Of a stretch of 13,648 bases of DNA, positions 1 through 6,331 are shown piece after piece (the first letter of the stretch is position 1; every line of letters begins with the position of its first letter). This DNA is from Actinophytocola sp050699915 (GTDB taxonomy: Bacteria; Actinomycetota; Actinomycetes; Mycobacteriales; Pseudonocardiaceae): positions 1 to 13,648 of the forward strand of contig NZ_JBOHGA010000176.1 in NCBI RefSeq assembly GCF_050699915.1. Reading direction: 5' to 3'. Position numbers and translations under genes: made by a program. The notes under the pieces are model-generated. The model had not been told where the DNA came from. It searched no databases and saw only the letters and a program-made list of their open reading frames with translations.

Positions 1-1
1 T

Positions 2-532
2 CCCCCGCCCGCGGCGGCCGCCGTCCCGGCGCCCACCGGCACGCCCACTGCCACCCCCACAGGCACGCCCGCCGCCGCGCCGGCCGCCCCGTCAGGAGTC
101 GCCACGTCGGGTGCGCCCGAGCCGCCGGCCGCGTGGCGGGCGACCGTCAGCGCCGACCGGGCGTACTTCGACTCGGTGATGGCCGCCGATGGGCCCGACG
201 CCGGCGGCATCAAGTTCCCGCCGTACTGCCCGGACCGGCACTTTCCGTTGCAGGGCAAGCAGGTCAGCATCGGGCGGCAGAGCCGCAGCCGGGGCATCGA
301 CCCGGACATCGACCTCACCGGTCCGCCCGAGGACCCTGGCGTCTCGCACCTGCACGCGCTGCTGCTGGCGCAGGACGACGGCAGTTGGTCCGTGGTGGAC
401 CTCGACTCGGCGAACGGCACGACGCTTAACGACGAGCCCGACCCGATGCGCCCGAACACTCCTCGCCCTCTCACCGAGGGCGACCGCGTCTACCTCGGCG
501 CCTGGACCCGCATCACCCTGCGCCGGGCGTGA
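2..532 (+). CDS. FHA-domain protein, C-terminal part (5' end outside window)
   Basis: The reading frame is open from the left edge to a TGA at 530-532, so the true start lies upstream. The first ~45 codons are a Pro/Ala/Thr/Gly-rich linker. A forkhead-associated (FHA) domain follows: VSIGR near 264-278, VSHLHA near 341-358 and LDSANGT at 401-421 match the conserved G-R, S-x-x-H and N-G-T positions that contact phosphothreonine. FHA domains bind phosphothreonine peptides, usually partners or substrates of Ser/Thr protein kinases, so a cytoplasmic phospho-signalling adaptor role is inferred. Similar actinobacterial proteins carry an N-terminal zinc ribbon before a linker like this, but that part cannot be seen here. 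The helicase starts 67 bp downstream on the same strand; no functional link is evident. The FHA call is firm, the partner is unknown. Confidence 0.85.
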   Translation, partial: PPPAAAAVPAPTGTPTATPTGTPAAAPAAPSGVATSGAPEPPAAWRATVSADRAYFDSVMAADGPDAGGIKFPPYCPDRHFPLQGKQVSIGRQSRSRGIDPDIDLTGPPEDPGVSHLHALLLAQDDGSWSVVDLDSANGTTLNDEPDPMRPNTPRPLTEGDRVYLGAWTRITLRRA

Positions 533-572
533 CTTCTCGCCGCGGGAAGCCCGACCGGGTGGGACGAACCCG

Positions 573-594
573 CGTCGATCAGGCACGATCGACG
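573..594. repeat. Perfect inverted repeat just before the helicase start
   Basis: Arms CGTCGATC (573-580) and GATCGACG (587-594) are perfectly complementary around the 6-nt loop AGGCAC. The repeat ends 5 nt before the ATG at 600. It could be a regulator's operator or an RNA hairpin shading the start codon. No Shine-Dalgarno sequence lies between it and the ATG. Chance occurrence in GC-rich DNA is possible; only the position makes it notable. Confidence 0.45.
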
Positions 595-599
595 TCACC

Positions 600-3113
600 A
601 TGACACTCACCGAGGCCCCGCTCATCCGGGCACTGCCGGCCGATCCCGACCCGGACACCCTGTTCGACGCGTTCAACACCTGGGCGGAGGAACAGGGCCT
701 CACGCTGTACCCCGCGCAGCAGGAGGCGATGATCGAGATCGTCTCCGGGTCGAACGTGATCCTCTCGACGCCGACCGGGTCCGGCAAGAGCATGGTCGCC
801 GTCGGCGCGCACTTCGCCGCGCTCGCGAGCAACAAGCGCACCTTCTACACGGCGCCGATCAAGGCCCTCGTGTCGGAGAAGTTCTTCGCGCTGTGCGACG
901 TCTTCGGCGCGGTCAACGTGGGCATGCTGACCGGCGACTCGAGCGTCAACCCGGCCGCGCCGATCATCTGCTGCACCGCCGAGATCCTCGCCAACATCGC
1001 GCTGCGCGAGGGCGCGGCCGCCGACGTCGGCCAGGTCGTCATGGACGAGTTCCACTTCTACGCCGAGCCCGACCGCGGCTGGGCGTGGCAGGTGCCGCTG
1101 CTGGAGCTGCCGCGCGCGCAGTTCCTGCTCATGTCGGCGACGCTGGGCGACGTGCGCCGGTTCGAGGAGGACCTGACCCGGCGCACCGGGCGGCCGACCG
1201 CGATCGTCACCTCGGCCCAGCGGCCGGTCCCGCTGTTCTACTCGTTCCGGCTGACCCCGTTGCACGAGACCATCGAGGAGCTGCTGACCACCGGTCAGGC
1301 GCCGCTCTACGTCGTGCACTTCACCCAGGCCTCGGCGCTGGAGCGGGCGCAGTCGCTGATGAGCATCAACGTGTGCAGCCGCGCGGAGAAGGACGAGATC
1401 GCCAAGCTGATCGGGAACTTCCGCTTCACCGCCGGGTTCGGCAAGACGCTGTCCCGGCTGGTGCGCCACGGCATCGGCGTGCACCACGCGGGCATGCTGC
1501 CCAAGTACCGCCGGCTCGTGGAGCGGCTCGCGCAGGCCGGGCTCATGAAGATCGTCTGCGGCACGGACACGCTCGGCGTCGGCATCAACGTGCCGATCAG
1601 GACGGTCATCTTCACCGCACTGTCCAAGTACGACGGACAGAAGGTGCGGCTGCTCAAGGCTCGGGAGTTCCACCAGATCGCCGGCCGCGCGGGCCGGGCG
1701 GGCTACGACACGGTGGGCAACGTCGTGGTGCAGGCACCCGATCACGTGGTCGAGAACGAGAAGGCCCTCGCCAAGGCCGGCGACGACCCGAAGAAGCGGC
1801 GCAAGGTCGTGCGCAAGAAGCCGCCGGAGGGCTCGATCGGTTGGGGCGAGCCGACTTTCCAGCGTCTCGTGGAGGCCGAGCCGGAGCCGCTCACGTCGAG
1901 CTTCACCGTCACCCATGCGATGCTGCTGAACGTGATCGGCCGCCCCGGCGACGCGTTCGCCGCGATGCGCCACCTGCTCGAGGACAACCACGAGGACCGG
2001 CCGGTCCAGCGCAAGCTGATCCGCCGGGCCATCGCGATCTACCGCGCGCTGCTCGCCGCCGGCGTCGTGGAGCAGCTCGACACGCCCGACGAGCAGGGCC
2101 GGCGCGCGCGGCTGACCGTCGACCTGCAGCTGGACTTCGCGTTGAACCAGCCGCTGTCCCCGTTGGCGCTGGCCACGATCGAGCTGCTGGACCGGGACGA
2201 CCCGGCCTACCCGCTGGACGTGCTGTCGGTCATCGAGTCCACTTTGGAGGATCCGCGGCAGGTGTTGTCGGCGCAGCAGTTCAAGGCGCGCGGCGAGGCC
2301 GTGCAGGCCATGAAGGCCGAGGGCATCGAGTACGACGACCGGATGGCGCTGCTGGAGGACGTGTCGCATCCGAAGCCGCTCGAGGAGCTGCTGCACGCGG
2401 CCTACGAGACCTATCGGCGCGGGCATCCGTGGGTGGCCGACTACCACCTGTCGCCGAAGTCGGTGGCCCGCGACATGTACGAGCGGGCGATGACGTTCGT
2501 CGAGTACGTCGCCTTCTACCAGCTCGCCCGCGGCGAGGGCCTGGTGCTGCGCTACCTCGCCGACGCCTACAAGGCACTGCGCCAGACCGTCCCGGAGGAG
2601 GCGAAGACCGAGGAGCTGGCGGACCTGACCGAGTGGCTGGGCGAGCTGGTTCGCCAGGTCGACTCGAGCCTGCTGGACGAGTGGGAGAAGCTGACCAACC
2701 CGGACGCCGACCAGGAGTCCACTCCGGACGACCGGGCGCCGGCGGTCACCGCGAACACGCGGGCGTTCCGGGTGCTCGTGCGCAACGCGCTGTTCCACCG
2801 CGTGCAGCTCGCCGCCCGGCAGGACTACGCCGAGCTGGGCGCGCTGGACGCCGAGTCCGGGTGGAACGCCGACGCGTGGGCGGACGCGGTGGAGCCGTAC
2901 TTCGACGAGCACGACGAGATCGGCACCGGTCCGGACGCGCGCGGGCCGCGGTTCCTGATGATCGACCAGCGGCCCGACCGTTGGCTCGTCCGTCAGATCT
3001 TCGACGACCCCGCCGGCGACCACGACTGGGGCTTCACCGCGGAGATCGACCTCGCCGAGTCCGACGAGCAGGGCACCGCGGCGGTGACGATCACCGCGGC
3101 GGGCCAGCTGTGA
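600..3113 (+). CDS. Ski2-like DEAD/DEAH-box helicase (DUF3516-type), 837 aa
   Basis: This is a superfamily 2 helicase, an ATP-driven unwinding or remodelling enzyme for RNA or DNA. The motifs run in order: I TPTGSGKS (57-64), Ia TAPIKALVSEK (84-94), II DEFH (149-152, a variant of DEVH/DExH), III SAT (179-181), V GTDTLGVGIN (321-330) and VI QIAGRAGRAG (359-368). The Ski2-style spacing and long C-terminal region of about 450 residues fit the actinobacterial family annotated with a DUF3516 C-terminus; that family name is from memory. It is distinct from the larger HelY helicase. The ATG at 600 is chosen because the open frame upstream runs out of frame through the FHA gene and the protein begins cleanly at MTLTEAP, shortly before the Q-like YPAQQEAM segment. 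There is no clear ribosome binding site. The 3' end overlaps the convergent phosphoribosyltransferase gene by 23 bp. The in vivo substrate is unknown. Confidence 0.93.
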   Translation: MTLTEAPLIRALPADPDPDTLFDAFNTWAEEQGLTLYPAQQEAMIEIVSGSNVILSTPTGSGKSMVAVGAHFAALASNKRTFYTAPIKALVSEKFFALCDVFGAVNVGMLTGDSSVNPAAPIICCTAEILANIALREGAAADVGQVVMDEFHFYAEPDRGWAWQVPLLELPRAQFLLMSATLGDVRRFEEDLTRRTGRPTAIVTSAQRPVPLFYSFRLTPLHETIEELLTTGQAPLYVVHFTQASALERAQSLMSINVCSRAEKDEIAKLIGNFRFTAGFGKTLSRLVRHGIGVHHAGMLPKYRRLVERLAQAGLMKIVCGTDTLGVGINVPIRTVIFTALSKYDGQKVRLLKAREFHQIAGRAGRAGYDTVGNVVVQAPDHVVENEKALAKAGDDPKKRRKVVRKKPPEGSIGWGEPTFQRLVEAEPEPLTSSFTVTHAMLLNVIGRPGDAFAAMRHLLEDNHEDRPVQRKLIRRAIAIYRALLAAGVVEQLDTPDEQGRRARLTVDLQLDFALNQPLSPLALATIELLDRDDPAYPLDVLSVIESTLEDPRQVLSAQQFKARGEAVQAMKAEGIEYDDRMALLEDVSHPKPLEELLHAAYETYRRGHPWVADYHLSPKSVARDMYERAMTFVEYVAFYQLARGEGLVLRYLADAYKALRQTVPEEAKTEELADLTEWLGELVRQVDSSLLDEWEKLTNPDADQESTPDDRAPAVTANTRAFRVLVRNALFHRVQLAARQDYAELGALDAESGWNADAWADAVEPYFDEHDEIGTGPDARGPRFLMIDQRPDRWLVRQIFDDPAGDHDWGFTAEIDLAESDEQGTAAVTITAAGQL

Positions 3114-4377
3114 ACCCCGGGCGCAGGCTGTCCTGGAACCAGCTCGTCGCCAGCTCGGCGACCTTCTCCAGTGCGCCCGGCTCCTCGAAGAGGTGACTCG
3201 CGCCGGGCACGACGGCGAGCTCGGTCCGGCAGCGCATCCGCTCCCGCGCCTTCGTGTTCAGCTCCAGCACCTGCTCGTCGCGCCCGCCCACGATGAGCAG
3301 CGTCGGGGAGTCGACCGCGGCGAGCGCGTCCCCCGCGAGGTCGGGCCGCCCGCCGCGCGACACGACCGCCGACACCTTCGCGTCGGGGGCCGCGGCCGCC
3401 CGCAGCGCCGCCGCCGCGCCCGTGCTCGCGCCGAACAGGCACACCGGCAGCCCGGCCAGCCGCGGGTCGTCGCGCACGAGGTCGACCGCCGCGCGCAGCC
3501 GCGAGGCCAGCAGGTCGATGTCGAACACCTTGGCGCGGTCGCCCGCCTCCACCTCGTCGAGCAGGTCGACCAGCACCGTGCCGAACCCGGCCGCGTACAG
3601 CGAGCCGGCCACGGTCCGGTTCCGCGGACTGTTGCGCCCGCTGCCGCTGCCGTGCGCGAACACGACGATCCCGGCCGCGCCCGCGGGCACCGACAGGGCG
3701 CCCGGCAGGTGGCCGGCCACCACGACCGGCTCGCCGATGGAGGCGTCCGGCGGGGCCGCCGCGAGGAGCTCGCGGACGTGCTCGTCGCTGACCTGCCGGA
3801 AGTCCTCGTACCACTGGCCGACCGCGAGGAAGCGGTTCGGCGTCATGCCGCACCACACCTCGTCGGCGATGTCGCGCAGCCGCGCGACCGTGTCTGGTGG
3901 GGCCACCGGGACCACGAGCACGATGCGCCGGGCCCCGAGCCGGCGGACCACCCGGATCGCGGCGACCACCGTCGCGCCGGTGGCGATCCCGTCGTCGACC
4001 AGGACCACGGTCCGGTCGCGCAGGCTCGGCCGCGGCCGAGGGCGCAGCGTGGTCGCCCGCCGGGCGATCTCCGCCCGCTCGCGGTCGACCTGGCCGGTGA
4101 GGTCCGCCCAGGACAGGTCCAGCTCGGTGAGCACCGCCTCGTTCCGCACGGTCACGCCGTCCTCGCCGACGGCGCCCACGGCCAGCTCCTGGCGCTGCGG
4201 GGCGCCGATCTTGCGCACGAGCACGATGTCCAGCGGTGCCTCGAGCGCGGCGGCGATCTCGGCGGCGACCGGGACGCCGCCCCGAGGTAAGCCGAGCACG
4301 AGCGGGTTCTCGGCCCGCAGATGATCCAGGTGCCCGGCCAGCCGGCGGCCGGCGTCCACCCGATCCCGGAAGCGCAT
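3091..4377 (-). CDS. Phosphoribosyltransferase / alpha-beta hydrolase fusion, 428 aa
   Basis: Two enzyme folds lie in one chain. Residues 1-~205 are a type I phosphoribosyltransferase: LGLPRGGVPVA (28-38) and the PRPP loop VVLVDDGIATGAT (124-136), with its Asp-Asp pair. Residues ~215-428 are a dienelactone-hydrolase-like alpha/beta hydrolase: nucleophile elbow GASTG (Ser318), acid GGRDEQV (Asp367) and histidine ASHLFEE (His395). M. tuberculosis Rv0571c, a putative phosphoribosyltransferase of similar length in the DosR dormancy region, is a known relative (recalled, not searched). Neither substrate is known; the PRTase half could act on a nucleobase or be non-catalytic. The ATG at 4377 is fixed by a strong GGAGGTGA Shine-Dalgarno just upstream; the frame stays open far beyond, but that extension is a shadow. 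The gene converges with and overlaps the helicase end, and diverges from the small Cys-rich gene. Confidence 0.92.
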   Translation of the reverse strand: MRFRDRVDAGRRLAGHLDHLRAENPLVLGLPRGGVPVAAEIAAALEAPLDIVLVRKIGAPQRQELAVGAVGEDGVTVRNEAVLTELDLSWADLTGQVDRERAEIARRATTLRPRPRPSLRDRTVVLVDDGIATGATVVAAIRVVRRLGARRIVLVVPVAPPDTVARLRDIADEVWCGMTPNRFLAVGQWYEDFRQVSDEHVRELLAAAPPDASIGEPVVVAGHLPGALSVPAGAAGIVVFAHGSGSGRNSPRNRTVAGSLYAAGFGTVLVDLLDEVEAGDRAKVFDIDLLASRLRAAVDLVRDDPRLAGLPVCLFGASTGAAAALRAAAAPDAKVSAVVSRGGRPDLAGDALAAVDSPTLLIVGGRDEQVLELNTKARERMRCRTELAVVPGASHLFEEPGALEKVAELATSWFQDSLRPGFTAGPPR

Positions 4378-4381
4378 GCCG

Positions 4382-4389
4382 TCACCTCC
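4382..4389 (-). promoter_or_regulatory. Strong Shine-Dalgarno of the PRTase-hydrolase gene
   Basis: On the minus strand this reads GGAGGTGA, a near-perfect anti-16S match with 4 nt between it and the ATG at 4377. It decides the start within a frame that stays open for another ~300 codons upstream. Confidence 0.85.
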
Positions 4390-4422
4390 AGGTCCAAGTG
4401 TCCCCCGCGCCGGCCCTGGTCC

Positions 4423-4440
4423 AAACCCCCGGCCGGGTTT
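4423..4440. terminator. Hairpin with short T-rich tail, terminator-like
   Basis: AAACCC (4423-4428) pairs with GGGTTT (4435-4440) around CCGGCC, and the plus strand continues CTTG, giving a TTTCTT tail. It lies between the divergent PRTase and small-protein genes, immediately before the -35 of the latter. On the plus strand no known gene ends just upstream, so it may insulate the small gene from antisense read-through, or form a hairpin in the PRTase 5' leader. The tail is too short for a confident intrinsic terminator. Confidence 0.3.
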
Positions 4441-4441
4441 C

Positions 4442-4470
4442 TTGCCGGGCACCGCGATCATGAGTAGAGT
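4442..4470 (+). promoter_or_regulatory. Sigma-70-type promoter of the small Cys-rich gene
   Basis: The -35 is TTGCCG (4442-4447), followed by a 17-nt spacer and the -10 TAGAGT (4465-4470), which matches the actinobacterial TANNNT consensus. The predicted transcription start is 6-8 nt downstream, at the A of the ATG at 4478. A leaderless mRNA is therefore expected. Confidence 0.6.
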
Positions 4471-4477
4471 CGAACAT

Positions 4478-4621
4478 ATGAGCGATACGTGCTCGTGTCC
4501 GCACTGCGGCCGCCCACCAACGGGAGACGACGTCGACCACACCGAGGCTCCACTCGACGACCCCTGCACGCGGGAGGCCAACCTGACCCCGATCAGCCGT
4601 CGCGCCGCGATGACGCGCTGA
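4478..4621 (+). CDS. Small Cys-rich protein, 47 aa, probably leaderless
   Basis: I do not recognise this gene. The product begins MSDTCSCPHCGRPP, with Cys5, Cys7, Cys10 and a further Cys30, plus His9 and His21: enough ligands for one zinc or a small metal site. It is acidic in the middle and basic at the C-terminus. Two things support it as real. A well-formed promoter lies exactly 7 nt before the ATG, and 38 of the 46 sense codons after the ATG end in G or C, as in neighbouring genes. An in-frame ATG at 4460 is rejected because it falls inside the promoter spacer. The cysteine spacing does not match WhiB proteins. The last 29 bp overlap the convergent methyltransferase gene. The function is unknown; it could be a redox- or metal-responsive factor, but nothing in the sequence proves that. 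Confidence 0.55.
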   Translation: MSDTCSCPHCGRPPTGDDVDHTEAPLDDPCTREANLTPISRRAAMTR

Positions 4622-5384
4622 CCACGCTCCAGGGTTTGCGCGCCTCGACCAGGATCCTGCTCGCGTGGGCGCGGAACGGGCCCTCGGCCTCGATGAGGTC
4701 GTGCAGCTCGCGCAGCCGCGAGCGGTAGGCCGCCACCGTGAAGCCGGGCACCATCCAGACGACCTTGCGCAGGAAGTAGACCACCGCGCCGATGTCGTGG
4801 AACTCGGTGCGCAGCCGTTCCATGCGCAGGTTCACGACCTCGAGCCCGGCGGCCCGCGCACCGGCTCCCGTGCGGTCCGGCTGCCCGTCGCGGCCGTGCT
4901 GTGGCTGGGGACCACGGAAGTACTCGACCAGCTCGAACACGCTGGCCGGACCGATCCCCTGCGACAGGTAGGTGCCGCCGGGCCGCAACACCCGGGCGAT
5001 CTCCGCCCACCAGATGCGCGTCGGATGCCGGCTCACGACCAGTTCGAACGCGTCGCCGGTGAACGGGAGCGGCGGCTCGTCCCGGTCCGCCACCACGGTC
5101 ACCCCTCGTGGCCGCAGGCGTGCGGCGGCCAGCCCGAGGTTGGGCGGCCAGCCCTCGGTCGCGACGGTCACCGGCGGCAGCCGCGGCGCCGTGGCGAGCA
5201 CCTCGCCGCCGCCGGTCTGGATGTCCAGCGCCGTGCGGGCGCCGGCGAGCCGCGCCGCCATCAGCCGGGCGTACCCCCACGACGGGCGCTCCTCGGTGGC
5301 ACGGCCGTCGAGCCAGGAGAAGTCCCAGCCGTCGACTGGTGCCGCCTCGGCCTCGGCCACCAGCTCGTCGAAGTCGCGCCCCAT
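4593..5384 (-). CDS. Class I SAM-dependent methyltransferase, 263 aa
   Basis: The protein has a Rossmann-type methyltransferase core. Motif I is ALDIQTGGGEVLA (residues 52-64, SAM-binding glycine-rich loop), the acidic residue at the end of strand 2 is in VATEGWPPN, LPFTGDAFELVVSRH (106-120) is the motif around strand 4, and VLRPGGTYLSQG (132-143) is the post-motif typical of the Methyltransf_11/25 group. The substrate is not predictable. The ATG at 5384 is chosen because GAGGAT lies 6 nt upstream and the open frame further upstream is a shadow of nudC. It sits 41 bp downstream of nudC on the same strand and is probably co-transcribed. The 3' end overlaps the convergent Cys-rich gene by 29 bp, with no terminator between them. 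Confidence 0.88.
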   Translation of the reverse strand: MGRDFDELVAEAEAAPVDGWDFSWLDGRATEERPSWGYARLMAARLAGARTALDIQTGGGEVLATAPRLPPVTVATEGWPPNLGLAAARLRPRGVTVVADRDEPPLPFTGDAFELVVSRHPTRIWWAEIARVLRPGGTYLSQGIGPASVFELVEYFRGPQPQHGRDGQPDRTGAGARAAGLEVVNLRMERLRTEFHDIGAVVYFLRKVVWMVPGFTVAAYRSRLRELHDLIEAEGPFRAHASRILVEARKPWSVVSASSRRDG

Positions 5385-5425
5385 GCGGCGATCCTCGGGC
5401 CAGGCCCGGCCGCCCCGCAAACGAG

Positions 5426-6313
5426 TTACGCCTCGTCGAGCCAGGTCTGGATGAGGTACGCCTCGATGGAGTCCGGCCGGTCGCGGCCCTGCTCCCGGTG
5501 CGCGGCGAGCAGGTCGAGCACGTCGTCGGGGGTGAACCAGCGGGCCTCGAGCAGCTCCTCGTGGTCGACGGCCACCTCGTCGGACTCGGCGACGGCCCGG
5601 AAGCCGACCATCAGCCCGGACGGGAACGGCCACGCCTGGGATGCCTGGTAGCGCACGGAACCGACCCGGACGCCGGCCTCCTCGACGAGCTCGCGGCGCA
5701 CCGCGTCCTCGAGGCTCTCGCCGATCTCGACGAAGCCGGCGAGGGTGGAGTACGCGTTCGGCGCGGCGCCCCGGTGCCGGGCGAGCAGACAGCGGCGCGG
5801 CGGGCCGGGCGCCTCGACGAGCATGATCACCGCGGGCTCGATGCGCGGGAACAGCAGCCGGTCGCAGGCCGGGCAGTACCGCTGGTGGCCGGCGTGGCGC
5901 ACCTCGGTGGACTGCCCACACGCCCCGCAGAAACGTTGGTTGCGCGCCCAGTGGAGCATGCCGCGGCCGTAGGCGAGGGTCGCGGCCTCCTGCGCGTCGA
6001 GTGCGCCGAAGAGCGCGCGCACGTCGGTCACGGTGTCCGCCCGCGCCACCCGCAGTGCGGCGGATTCGTCCATATCGGACAGATCGACGGCGAACACGCC
6101 CGCCTCCCCGTCCAGCCCGAGGAACACCGCGGCGGCGTCGGGCTCGACGGTGACCGGCCGCCCCTCGGCGGTGAGGCACGCGTCGCGGCGGAAGGCGAGC
6201 GCGCGGGCGTCCGGGTGCGTCCGGACGCGGTCCAGCCAGCCGGGGTCACCCCGCCGAGCGCCCGCGCGGTCGAGCCGCAACCCGTTGTACGGCAACGTGT
6301 GATTCGCTGGCAC
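5426..6313 (-). CDS. nudC: NAD(H)/NADH pyrophosphatase NudC (Nudix hydrolase), 295 aa
   Basis: NudC hydrolyses NADH/NAD to NMN(H) plus AMP and, in E. coli, removes NAD caps from RNA. A four-Cys zinc ribbon is visible (Cys129, Cys132, Cys147, Cys150), as is the Nudix box GX5EX7REUXEEXGU (193-215: Gly193, Glu199, Arg207-Glu208, Glu211-Glu212, Gly214). The family marker SQPWPFPxS appears as SQAWPFPSG (225-233), with two substitutions. The length is normal for actinobacterial NudC (~300 aa). The start is GTG at 6313, after AGGGTGA, which can be read either as a weak Shine-Dalgarno or as part of a -10 for a leaderless mRNA; GTG at 6322 is an in-frame alternative. The methyltransferase gene follows after 41 bp, and the XdhC-like gene diverges 18 bp away. 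Confidence 0.93.
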   Translation of the reverse strand: MPANHTLPYNGLRLDRAGARRGDPGWLDRVRTHPDARALAFRRDACLTAEGRPVTVEPDAAAVFLGLDGEAGVFAVDLSDMDESAALRVARADTVTDVRALFGALDAQEAATLAYGRGMLHWARNQRFCGACGQSTEVRHAGHQRYCPACDRLLFPRIEPAVIMLVEAPGPPRRCLLARHRGAAPNAYSTLAGFVEIGESLEDAVRRELVEEAGVRVGSVRYQASQAWPFPSGLMVGFRAVAESDEVAVDHEELLEARWFTPDDVLDLLAAHREQGRDRPDSIEAYLIQTWLDEA

Positions 6314-6320
6314 GCGTGTC

Positions 6321-6326
6321 ACCCTA
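6321..6326 (-). promoter_or_regulatory. Possible -10 of nudC (leaderless arrangement)
   Basis: The minus strand reads TAGGGT, then 7 nt, then the GTG at 6313. This is the spacing seen for leaderless actinobacterial transcripts. No good -35 was found; TTCGGG occurs about 16 nt upstream. The same bases also read as a weak Shine-Dalgarno (AGGGTGA). Confidence 0.35.
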
Positions 6327-6331
6327 GGCTC

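Noticed and set aside
2..130. Repeated ACCGGCACGCCC-like DNA at the left edge
   Set aside because: It encodes a Pro/Thr/Gly/Ala linker of the FHA protein; the repetition follows from the low-complexity protein sequence.
579..3023. 814-codon minus-strand open frame opposite the helicase
   Set aside because: Antisense shadow typical of high-GC codon bias; the composition is Arg/Val/Leu/His-rich with no recognisable domain, while the plus strand encodes all helicase motifs.
4378..5280. N-terminal extension of the PRTase-hydrolase frame
   Set aside because: Arg/Ala-rich sequence without domain features; a strong Shine-Dalgarno fixes the start at 4377, and the region is covered by the methyltransferase and the small gene.
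5108..6331. Plus-strand extension of the XdhC-like frame
   Set aside because: It lies antisense to the methyltransferase and nudC, and its translation has no domain; the recognisable protein begins at 6332.
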